Origin: Zygnema cylindricum
Taxonomy: Eukaryota > Streptophyta > Zygnematophyceae > Zygnematales > Zygnemataceae
Reading direction: 5' to 3'
Length of the DNA: 64,000 nt
Assembly (NCBI GenBank): GCA_037447655.1
Contig: JBBHKE010001978.1
Span: forward strand, 1 to 64,000
Of this stretch, positions 10,623 to 19,900 are shown in pieces (the stretch's first letter is position 1; every line of letters begins with the position of its first letter). The notes beneath the pieces are model-generated. The model was given only the letters and a program-made list of their open reading frames with translations, had not been told where the DNA came from and made no database searches. The position numbers and the translations under genes were made by a program.

Positions 10623-11337
10623 AAGAGGAAAATAGAGTCATAACCTTCCCTGGTCAACGGGAGAGCCACGATGAAGTCCATCGAAATCGCTTCCCAAGAA
10701 ACAGATGGTATCGGAAGGGGTTGTAACATACCCTTGTGACCCGATTCTGATTTGTTTCTATTACAATAGTCACACGTCCGGACATACTCCGCAATGTCAG
10801 AGTCATGTTTGGCCAATAATACGCCTTAGGGACACGTGCGGTTGTTTTATCCCGGCCAAAATGTCCACAGAGCGGTTTATCATGACTTAATTTATGTATC
10901 GAATGACGTAGCTCCTGGTTTGTCGGCACGTAAAGTCTCGTTGTTTGACTTGGTCTGTATCGCCACATACCATTGGCGGTCCGAACTAATACCTTCTGTT
11001 TTATCAGCTCCTTTAATGTCTCGTCTTCGTCGTATGCGGCCTTGATTCTACTTAGCCACTGCTCGTCCACTTGCACCGTACTAGTGACTGGGCTGAGTTT
11101 CGGATCTTGCGCTGCGTTCGACGCTGCGGAGTTCTTTTTCACATAGCTCACGTCTACATCCTGCGATGTTCGCGATCGCTGCTCTGCCGGCAGAGCAGCG
11201 ACTCCGAGTCTTCTCGAGAGCGCATCCGTCGGATTCGTCTTGCCCGGCTTATATTCAATGACAAGTTCCGGCCCGAAGGTCTGCAGAAACGTCATCCATC
11301 GCACTTGTTGCTTGGACAATTTCGGCTGTGTTTGCAA
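10610..11337 (-). pseudogene. Gypsy 1 RNase H end and integrase zinc domain
   Basis: The frame begins near the end of RNase H (VIEYKPGKTNPTDALSRR), continues through a tether, and enters the HHCC domain (HKLSHDKPLCGHFGRDKT, YYWPNM). The two Cys (CDYCNRNK) are in the overlapping frame 10610-10816, after a small indel. That second frame also carries ISMDFIVALPLT with the first Asp of the DDE triad. Confidence 0.87.
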
Positions 11338-11457
11338 GTACTGCAGGGCGTGGTGATCCCTGATTACTCTGATCCGCTTCCCCTAAACGTAACATTTCCA
11401 AACTTCCAACGCGTTGATTATCGCAATTGTCTCATTTTCATGGGTGGCCCAATTAAG

Positions 11458-11943
11458 CTATGCTGCCTTTAGCTTTCGACTGTCGTAGGCAATGGGTTGT
11501 AGGCCTTTTCCTTGATCCTGCATAAGGATAGCTCCAATAGTCGTATCGCTGGCGTCTGTAATTATCGTCCAATGTAAGTCCGGGTCGGGAACAGCTAACA
11601 CAGGGGCGGTAACCAACCGCTCCTTTAGCGTGGTAAAAGCTGCCCCTTGCGCCGGTTTCCACTCGTAGGGCACGTCGTTCTTGAGCAAATCCGTGAGTGG
11701 TGCAGCGATTTTTGCGAAACCTTCAACAAAACGTCGGTAGTAGAAGCATAATCCCAGAAAGCTCCGTAATTCCGTAATATTCACCGGCTGCAGCCACTCC
11801 TTCACTGCCCTTGTTTTGTTCGGGTCCACTACGATTCCATCCCGGCTCACCACATGGCCCAAAAAATCAATTTTCTCCTTCAAGAAGTCACATTTACTCC
11901 TCTTTGCGTACAACTTATTTTCTCGAAGGACTTGTAAGACCAT
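11458..11943 (-). pseudogene. Gypsy 1 RT thumb and RNase H start
   Basis: The sequence [19 protein letters not shown]-like ([20 protein letters not shown]) is the RT motif after the palm. It is followed by [18 protein letters not shown] and the RNase H start [18 protein letters not shown], with the first RNase H Asp. It is in frame with 11944-12681 but separated from it by a stop. Confidence 0.9.
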
Positions 11944-12681
11944 TCATAGGTGCTTCATATGATCCTCCTGCGTTCGGCTGTATACCAAAATGTCATCAAG
12001 AAAGACGATTACAAACGCGTCCAGATATTGTCGAAAGATGGAGTTCATCAGATGCATAAAAGTCGCCGGCGCATTGGTCAACCCGAACGGCATTACCCGA
12101 AACTGAAAATGGCCATACCGAGTTCTAAACGCCGTCTTTTTCACATCCTCCTCGGCAATTCTAATCTGGTGATACCTGCTCCGCAAATCAATTTTTGAGA
12201 AATATTTAGCACCTCGAAGTCGATCCAACAATTCGTCTATTCTCGGTAAAGGGTACGCATTCTTCACCGTTAACTTGTTTAGCGCTCGGTAGTCCACACA
12301 CATACGAAAACCTCCATCTTTTTTATTCACGAAGAGAACGGGGTCTCCATACGGTGACTTGCTGGGTTCTATTGCTCCGGCTTTGACCGACTCCGCGAGT
12401 TGCTTTTTGAGTTCGTCCAATTCGGTGTAACTCATCTTGTACATCCGATTAGCCGGAGGCACCGATCCGGGAACAAGGGCTATCTTGTGATCTACTTCGC
12501 GCTTCGGAGGTAAGCCTTCGGGGAGCTTCGTGGGGAAAACATCTACGTACTCCTCGAAAAGTTTTGTCACGACTTTCGGGGCCTCTTCGGAAGTCTTTCC
12601 GGTGTCATCACTTTCTTTTGAGTTGAAGTCGGGGTCCTTCTTCTTCCATTCCTCATGAATCTCCTCCTTCGCCTCCTCCAT
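11944..12681 (-). pseudogene. Gypsy 1 reverse transcriptase
   Basis: This 245-codon frame carries fingers and palm. Motifs visible are [92 protein letters not shown] and the catalytic FLDDILVYS. All catalytic Asp residues are present. It ends at a stop just after [11 protein letters not shown]. It is the best-conserved domain of this element. Confidence 0.93.
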
Positions 12682-12939
12682 GGGCTGGACGACCGCTACA
12701 CCAATAGTTTCCCCTCTTCTGAGTGCCCTCTTAAGCTATAAGGCCGAAAGTAGGAGTCCCTCTTCCGCTCCTTTACCAGCTGCTCCCGTTTTTACCTCAA
12801 ACTCTTCTTCACCCCTCTTCACTCTCATGGCCCCACTTCTCCAATTGATCATCGGATTCCATTTTTGCAGCCACGGTTTCCCCAAGATTACCTCATGGTC
12901 CCCAAGAGGTAATACATGAAGAGTGTCGTACCATCGGAA

Positions 12940-13130
12940 TTTTCTGATTCCGACACGTAACCTCGGAGTACGATTGGGTAATAGTTAAGGAACTTTCGTC
13001 TGCCAGTTGTACCGACTAATGATCCTTAAGCACCACGAGAGGAAGCTTCAACTTTTTCATCGTTGCCTCGTTGATGAAATTTCCCAATGCTCCGAAGTCC
13101 ACCATGAACTTAGTTGCGCTCACTCAGATT
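12940..13130 (-). pseudogene. Gypsy 1 aspartic protease remnant
   Basis: Minus-strand reading gives ATKFMVDFGALGNFINEA, the expected position of the retropepsin D-S/T-G-A active site, here changed to D-F-G-A. A stop follows about 25 codons later. Retropepsins mature the Gag-Pol polyprotein; with the Ser/Thr lost and the frame broken this copy would be inactive. Confidence 0.7.
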
Positions 13131-13387
13131 TGACCCCGAAATATCAAAGGGTCTCCTCCTTTACCGGCTAACCTCATGACGTTAAGTTTCCCCTTTCTTG
13201 GATTTTTTCGTTTTGGACATTTTCGGGCCATATGGTCTGGGGAACCGCACTGGAAGCATAAGCCATTTTGCCTCCTCCGTTGGAGCTCCTCGGGGGACAA
13301 GTTGTTTACCTTGGTCTTGATAGTTTTCTTCTTTTTTCGTAGCACGTTGACCACCTCTTTATCCTCATCAATTGCTATGAGCTCCAT
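13124..13387 (-). pseudogene. Gypsy 1 Gag nucleocapsid
   Basis: The frame holds a CX2CX4HX4C zinc knuckle, CFQCGSPDHMARKC, with Lys/Arg-rich stretches on both sides (LRKKKKTIKTK; PKRKNPRKGK). The knuckle binds element RNA during packaging. It follows the capsid frame and precedes the protease remnant. Confidence 0.9.
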
Positions 13388-13408
13388 GGGAGTTGGACCA
13401 TCGTCTCG

Positions 13409-14015
13409 TCAACCCCCTCCGCCGCTACTCGACCCATAATGAAAAGGTCTACGGAAGGTGAAGTCGACTGAATCGGTCCGCTCAGCAAATCGAATGATTA
13501 TCGAGAGACTAGGAGTTGTGCTTTCCCAAGCAAGCCATTGTTCCACATCCCTACGAATGGATGATTTAAGCCCCTTCACGTAGCGATCCACAGCTTCATC
13601 CTCCGTCATCGTAGGTATTTGAACCTTGCACTCCAAAAACCGTTGCGTAAACTCCAACACCGAAGTTCGTTGCTTCAACACTGTGATCTTATCTCTTCCA
13701 GCCTTGACCCTATTGACTCTGCCAGGCGTCACGAAGGAATTGAACGAAGAGAGTCCAAACAGTCGGTATCTCATCATTCTCCACCAATGTCCTCCACCAT
13801 GCTCCCGCTGCCCCCTTAAGAAGACCACCCGCGTAGTGAATCTTCTCACGGTCTGATTGGCTAGGAAAATTCTCGAGATAATTCGCAACAGAGAATAGCC
13901 ACGTGTCCAGGTTCTTGTGACTTGCAGGGTCAAACTCGTCGGGAAGTCTTAATTTCAATCTCATGTAGTCCCTCTCTATGCCTCTATGAGGTCGCTCGCC
14001 AAGACGAGATTCCAA
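13409..14015 (-). pseudogene. Gypsy 1 Gag capsid region
   Basis: Two overlapping frames (13710-14015, then 13409-13933) give a Ty3-type Gag. The first shows LKLRLPDEFDPASHKNLDTW, AGGLLKGAAGAWWRTL and WTLFVQFLRDAW. The second shows TSVLEFTQRFLECKVQIP and DRYVKGLKSSIRRDVEQWLA, the retrotransposon-gag domain. The break lies around 13720-13740. The second frame ends in a Ser/Gly run (YGSSSGGGG) before the zinc knuckle. Confidence 0.85.
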
Positions 14016-14141
14016 ATCTGCGACGGTGTTGCTAAGCTGCGCGTTTTGTAATCTAACGCTTTCTAACTCCCCTGAGAACTTGCGCTAACATTTCCGTAGT
14101 GGACACGCCCTGTTCGTCGATGCTGTAGAGTCACGGGGAAA

Positions 14142-14154
14142 TGCTGCGATACCA
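14142..14154 (-). other. Primer-binding site of gypsy 1
   Basis: On the minus strand, one base after the 5' LTR, the sequence reads TGGTATCGCAGCA. This resembles the usual site for the 3' end of initiator tRNA-Met (TGGTATCAGAGC) with two mismatches. The copia elements of this window use a different, internal tRNA-Met sequence. Confidence 0.65.
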
Positions 14155-14155
14155 G

Positions 14156-14649
14156 TGTAAAAGGGACAGGAAATATAGGCACCACAATACACCACAATGC
14201 ACGGCGGAAAGCTCCAACGATCTTCCCGTAGCAACAACAGGCGCACACAGCAATGACAAACAAGGTTGCGCTTTATTACTCAAGAGAGGATTACAAGATT
14301 CAACACTCGCTACGAAGGTCTACCCAAAGAGTCTGTCTCGTACTACGTCTGTCCCACTATTTGAACTAACTAGCTGCTAGCCAGCCGGATACTGTACAAT
14401 GTACACGTAGACCTTCGCGGTCAACCGAGATCTATCCAAGGTATCTTTCTAGAACTATACAGTTAAATCCACATTCTACGACGTTGCTGTACTGCCTCGC
14501 TGCGTTGGTATGCTGCGCTACGCTATTCTTCTAAGTTGCTATGCTGCTATATTGCGCTAATCTGGAATCGGAGCTGCGCTAGTCTGCAACCGCAACTATA
14601 GCAACCTAGTTTCTAGCCACTAAGTACTCAACCTTGTAACCCTGTTACA
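14156..14649 (-). mobile_element. 5' LTR of gypsy 1
   Basis: 494 bp, aligned end to end with 7336-7829. Differences are scattered substitutions (for example TCCAACGATC against TCCAAGGATC). It is followed by CAAAC, the target duplication. Confidence 0.93.
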
Positions 14650-15420
14650 CAAACTGAGATGAAGTGACCTGATTTGTCACAATATAAGCACTTTATGTCA
14701 TCCTTTTTATCGCGGTTCTGACTGCCTCTCTTGTCTCGGTTGTTAATTCTGTTCCCAGATGCAAATGCGGAGTATTCAGAGTTCATATCGCAATTCGTCA
14801 TGATTTTAGTGTTAAATTCACCCTTTAGGAGTGCCTCCACGATTTCGTTTCACTTCCATGTGGGGACTTGTTTCTGATCCAACTAAGTGAGTATGGGTTT
14901 ATACTCAATTGGGAGAGAAAGCATGAGAAGGGTGATTTTGGTGTTTGTGGGGAGGGTAAAACCGACAGCGTCGGCTTTGGCCAAGAGGTTGGCATAGTGA
15001 GAGGTATAAGCCTCCATAGATGTGCCATCTTGGTAGATAGTCGTCATGAGTGTCTTCCCAAGCTTGATTCTTGCTGTCATACTTGAGAGTTTGTGTGTCG
15101 CCTCTAGGGATTCCCAAATCTCTGCAGAAGTTTTGAGTCTCGTCACATTTCTCTGCTGATTATCTGCCAACCCGTGAATCAAGCAATTCTTGGCTCGGAT
15201 CTCCCTCGTGTCCCAATCTTTCATTGCCTTTGTCTCATTTGCTTTCACACTATTTGCATCCGCAAGAACTGGATGCGTTTCTTCTCGAGTAACGATTCGC
15301 GTTTCTGCTCGAGTAACGATTCCTAAGCAGTTCCTCTCCTCAAGGGGCCGCCTCGGCCCGACACCTCCACAACTGATAATTAGAACCTTCAAACTTATCA
15401 AGGGCGCCTAGCGGGCCCAT
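14650..15420 (-). pseudogene. Copia A gag (N-part to zinc knuckle)
   Basis: The likely start is the ATG inside the primer-binding site, giving MGPLGALDKFEGSNYQLW, the canonical N-terminal 'F.G.NY..W' block of copia Gag. A frameshift follows. The frame 14883-15401 then continues with NCLIHGLADNQQRNVTRLKT, AEIWESLEATHKLSS and LLMLSLPIEYKPIL (UBN2-type). A further piece (14650-14840) ends in CLYCDKSGHFISVC, the zinc knuckle, at whose last Cys gypsy 1 is inserted. Confidence 0.82.
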
Positions 15421-15424
15421 GACC
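15411..15424 (-). other. Primer-binding site of copia A
   Basis: Minus strand GGTCATGGGCCCGC directly follows the LTR end ..CAACA. It is the diverged form of GGTTATGGGCCCAC seen in elements C and H. Its ATG starts the gag reading frame. Confidence 0.65.
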
Positions 15425-15960
15425 TGTTGACCTTGATCAGACATTGTTGACCTTGATCAGACATTCTGGGTAACTAGGAGGACTCTTAGGACCACGTACA
15501 CCTAATCAGATTACAAGATTCGCAGAAGCGACGAACTTGATAAATCACAAAGGTAGAAAAGACAAAGGTTTAGATTGGGAGAGTAATGGCATTCACATGT
15601 AGCAAGGCATAGATTAGGTAGACGTTCAGCAAGTAGATTCCATTATAATTGAAAAGGAATACATTTGTAATGAAAGGACGATGTCCAGTAACAAACTGAT
15701 TCTGAATGCTAAAAAAGCTGCCAAGCCTTATTTGTCTGTGAATGATGATTCGTGTCGTTTTGTTCTACTCTGAGATTATTTAAAGAGGATAGAGAAGAGA
15801 GAGAAGAGAGAAGAGAGATGATGTAAAGAGGCTTCAGCCAAGAACACTTATAAATCTTTTTGGCTGAATATTCCTCTTGTCTTTTATGAGCTTCCGCTGT
15901 GTAATGATTTATGTTTTTGTGAATTATTTTAAGAGAAACTCTTTTGCTTAAGATCCTACA
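15425..15960 (-). mobile_element. 5' LTR of copia A
   Basis: Plus strand TGTTGACCTTGATC to AGATCCTACA, about 536 bp. The minus-strand reading starts TGTAGGATCTTAAGC and ends ..GGTCAACA before the primer-binding site. A 21-bp piece (TGTTGACCTTGATCAGACAT plus one base) is tandemly duplicated at 15425-15466. The inner 320 bp match 2731-3050, and the outer part matches 1780-1969. Confidence 0.65.
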
Positions 15961-16100
15961 TTTTGGAGTAATTCCAATCTTTTTAATTTGTTCTTAGCCC
16001 GCATCATTCGCTCCCACGTTTTTAGCTAATATTTCTGGCACTGGAATCATACTGTGAACTTTGTTTTTCAGTTTGATACATAAGTGTTTTATTACTGGAT
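15961..16100. repeat. Flanking direct repeat, right copy
   Basis: Begins TTTTGGAGTAATTCC and matches 2577-2721 in the same orientation. It lies immediately outside the 5' LTR of copia A. Confidence 0.6.
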
Positions 16101-16730
16101 ACTAGAACTTTTAAGGGTTTTTATAAGAAGGGTTTTTATTAGAAGAGTTTTTTAAGGGTCTCTTAATGCATTAAATGTGTAACCGCGACATTTGACATAC
16201 GAGCATAGATAACAAATTATTGAACATTACAAAATAACACATTGAATTGCAACGTGTGAATGTTGTGGATGAATGAACCCCAAATGTTGACATCATGACG
16301 CAGTGGACATTTGAAAATGGAAAAATAAGTATCATTTATAGTGTAAGAAAAGTTATTGAAGAGTTTCCTATTTACAGAAAGATGAATAACACAAAATGAA
16401 AGAAAGAAAAAATTGTCATTACATCTGAATTTACGGTCTCTTAACTCAAAAAGAAGTTTAAACGAAAAGAAAAACCAAAAAAAAATAGGGACACGAATTT
16501 CTGCAGATTGTAACTCAGGAAGTAAAAAACGAACTGAAAAATTAAAAAATTAAAAGAGAAATGACATGAATCACTACAGGTTTTGCATAATGTCTTTACT
16601 ACATCAGTTGTTTGGCGATCAAGTCATCAAGGGAAAACCCAAAAAATTCCATGATATCGATGGAAACTTATCAAAAAATGGCTTTCCATACCGCTGTAAA
16701 CCTTTGTAAAACATTTCCATTCCGGTCTCA
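16101..16730. other. AT-rich sequence, no gene seen
   Basis: No coding or repeat signal. If the terminal exon proposed at 16731-16747 is right, this holds the 3' untranslated region and downstream flank of the minus-strand repeat-exon gene. Confidence 0.3.
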
Positions 16731-16747
16731 TTAGAAAAGTAATTTAA
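16731..16747 (-). other. Candidate terminal exon of the repeat-exon gene
   Basis: A strong acceptor (pyrimidine-rich, GGATGCTCTTTGCAG) is followed in the same phase by codons for K-L-L-F and a TAA stop. It is only 17 bases, so the assignment is tentative. If the preceding exon instead reads through its donor, it stops at 17257. Confidence 0.3.
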
Positions 16748-16916
16748 CTGCAAAGAGCATCCAACAAGGAAAAAATATACAAGTTAAGGAGGGCATAAAA
16801 ACAAGCAAGAAAGAAGCATAAATGTACACCAGTAGAAAGTTTTTGGAAGCTCGGATTCTTTTCTTGATCAAGATTTGACTATTTAGGGAAAATGCAATAT
16901 AAAAGATCACCAGATG

Positions 16917-16986
<70 letters not shown>

Positions 16987-19900
16987 AAACACCAACTTGC
17001 TTTCTCGATTGAGATTTGAATTCGAATAACATGACAACTCAGTTTTCTAAACACTAACTTTTATATATATATAATTTTTTGTAATTTTTTTTGTAAGGAG
17101 ATTTTTGACAAATGTAAAATATTCAATAAACGCGACAATCAACAGTTTTCCGACAATGTTTTTTGTACGCACCATTTTTTGCAAAGTAAAACGTTTTCAT
17201 TAGTCTACATTTTACTTTTTTGGCTACACCAAGTCTAAAAATTGGGCTAAAAGATTTCAACGCTTACTTTCTTTAAATGTCTTTCGACCCTTTTTTTCAT
17301 AAAATCCTTTTTCTCCCCAGAAGCCCTTCTTTTCAAAATGATCGATTTCTACAACAAAAAAAAAAAATAGGAGGAATAAAAAATTAGTTACTTTGTTATT
17401 TTTAAAGATTCACTTGGTTAACCAAAGAAAAGTCATTAAAATACTGCCATGACTTCATGAGACCTCGTTCAGTTTGAAAATTACATTAATTTAGTCAAAG
17501 TTCTGGTTGATACATTTCTGTATACTTAATAAAAAATTTTCTAATCAAGTCAAACACACTTATTGAGAATCACTTATTAATTATAGTTTTCTGAAAAGGA
17601 ACCGGATTTTTAAGAACCTTTATGTAAGAAAAACCAGATCATACTCACAAAAATTTGTGTAGATATTTTATTTCTGTTGAGTATTTAAGTAAATAAAATT
17701 TTGATATCTCGTTCAATATATACTTTGGTTGCGTATTTATAATCACTGATGCAAAGACAAAAAAAAAATCTGAAAGGATTGGATTGGAAGGTGATATACA
17801 TAGAATAAACAGCGATCACTATACACTTAGTGCCCTCCTCCCCCCCTCTTTTTTTCTTTTTTTATCCATTTTGTACCAATTTGATATTTTTTTTATCTAA
17901 AAAATCATACCTTTTCTATTGTCATGAATTTTTGTTTCGTCTTCTAATGCTCTTCGCCCATTTCTGTTTCCTTCATTGTCACGATTATCATTGTCGTCAC
18001 GTCCTCGACCATCTAGAGAAAGGCATTCCAAAACCGAAATGTAAGAAAAAAAAGCTTTTTACCCTCCAAATGTTTTACCTTTTTCCTGACTCTTATTACC
18101 TTTTAAATCATATAACAATTCCACACCAACTTCACCAGGTCCATGTTTCGCATTTTCCAATTATAATTGCCACTTTTATTATTGCTTTTCTGGTCATGTT
18201 TATCAAACTAATTTCGTCTTCTTGTGCATTTCTCCCATTAGAATTACCTCTATTTTGTCCGCTTCCTCGGTTTCTGTCATCACGGCGACCATTGTCACGA
18301 TCGCGATTTCCTATAAAAGAAAAAGAAACACAAAACATTCATAAGATTCAGAAAGGTATTGTTACTGTTATGAGATACTATGACGAATATTGGGATTGTA
18401 ATAGTAAATACTATCATTCGGGTCACGTTTGGTCCACATTTCTTGTTAAGAATTTTATCTGTATCAAAAAATAATAAAGGAAAAGCATCAATTTTGTCGA
18501 ACCTCTTCCGTCTTCTTGAGTACTTCTCCCATTCCGATTTCCTGCGTTTTGCCCTCTTCCTTGATTTCCATCCTCACGGTGATCAGAGTGACCGATGTCA
18601 CGATCGTGATTTCCTAAATATACGAACAAAAAACACAAAACATTCATAAGATTCACTCATAGTTGCGGTCATGAGTTACAATGATGATGTTGTGATGGTA
18701 ACAGTAAATACCGCGTATCATCAGTCTGGTTATATTTGGTCTGAATTTCTTGTCACTATACTATTTCCTTTTCCTTTCCACCACACACTATGATTGGTGT
18801 GGACCAATCTTAAAAGGAATTCAAATCATTGTTCAATATATTTAGACTCATAGCGTTGCTCGACTATCGTTTTTTTAATATTCAACGCCATTAATCATAG
18901 AAAAGGGGAGAATTGTTGAAGAGATCTCTATTTTGCTAAAACCAGTTAAGTTGTGGATCAATAGGGAATAAGAAGACTAGGTGTAACTTTCGATTTTCAG
19001 GTGGGATCGTTATTAGTGTGGAGTATTGAAAAAAAAAGTTTATTTCCCTAACATCAATTTAATCTGTGCCAACCGAAGGTCGGGATTGCAATGTTGAGTG
19101 ATTCTCTTGTCCAACGTGGAGTATTATTAGTGTGGATTAACCAGAAAGGGGGAATAAGAGAGAGTAGAATCGACCCTCAGAAAAAAAAATGGGAGAGACC
19201 ACCATTATTATTATTGACCGGTAGAAAGGGGGGAAATCAAGAAAAAATTGGCAAACATTTGCTATCATTAACACAATATTTAATGTGAACCAACCACGGA
19301 AACCAAGGAATTTTTTTAGCATTTCAGCTGCTCTTAATTTGCATATCATTATTCTTATGGCTCTCGCTGAAAAAAAAAAGAAATAAGAAACAATTTCCTT
19401 CATTTTGCAAGGTTCGTGGCCAAGATGAAGAAACTGGGATTTTTAAGAACTGTCATGTAAGAAAACACAAATCATACAAACAAATATTTGTTTGTTATTT
19501 AATTTATCCGTTGAGTAATTAATTAAATCAACAATTTTGGGACTTCGTTTAATATATACTTTGGTTGAGTACTTATCATCACTGATGCAATGACAGTAAA
19601 AAACACCTGGAAGGAATGGATTAAAAGGTGATTTTTTAAGACTTTTTTAAGTACCATCAAATAAATCCAGGTTTTCATTGGAAAAAACCCTCCCAATATT
19701 TTCCTAAATGTACATATAAATTTGAAAGTTTTTATACATAGAAAAAACAAAGATCACTATCCAATTAGCGCCCCCCCCCCTTATTTATTTATTTTATTTT
19801 TTTCCATCTTGTATCCATCTTCTAACCATTTGAGATAATTTTTATTTAAAAGTCTACCTTTTCCATCGTCGCGAATCTTAAATTTGTTTTCTAGAGCTCG

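Larger units (their letters stand above)
7336..14649 (-). mobile_element. Gypsy 1: complete Ty3/gypsy chromovirus
   Basis: This is a full-length element of 7314 bp on the minus strand. It has two 494-bp LTRs that I judge nearly identical (about a dozen and a half differences by eye), a 5-bp target duplication CAAAC on both sides (7331-7335, 14650-14654), a primer-binding site and a polypurine tract. The order is Gag, zinc knuckle, protease, RT, RNase H, integrase, chromodomain, extra ORF. The chromodomain places it in the chromovirus clade. Several stops and frameshifts show that it is no longer autonomous. It interrupts the gag zinc knuckle of copia A. Confidence 0.93.
2722..15960 (-). mobile_element. 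Ty1/copia element A, split by gypsy 1
   Basis: This is a decayed minus-strand copia in Gag, protease/pre-integrase, integrase, reverse transcriptase, RNase H order. The 5' LTR lies at 15425-15960, gag at 14650-15420 and 7249-7335, pol at 3894-7021, and a partial LTR at 2722-3050. A complete chromovirus (7336-14649) is inserted inside the zinc knuckle of gag. Removing it together with one CAAAC copy rejoins the knuckle in frame, which shows that A is older than gypsy 1. Confidence 0.75.

Noticed and set aside
16731-17054. 107-codon frame with a long Arg-Glu run
   Set aside because: The Arg-Glu run is the translation of the (CT)n microsatellite at 16917-16985. Only its last codons may be exonic.
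17830-18474. 214-codon plus-strand open frame
   Set aside because: It is the reverse of the repeat exons and T-rich introns. Its composition (Phe/Leu/His/Pro) and overlap with well-bounded minus-strand exons argue against it.
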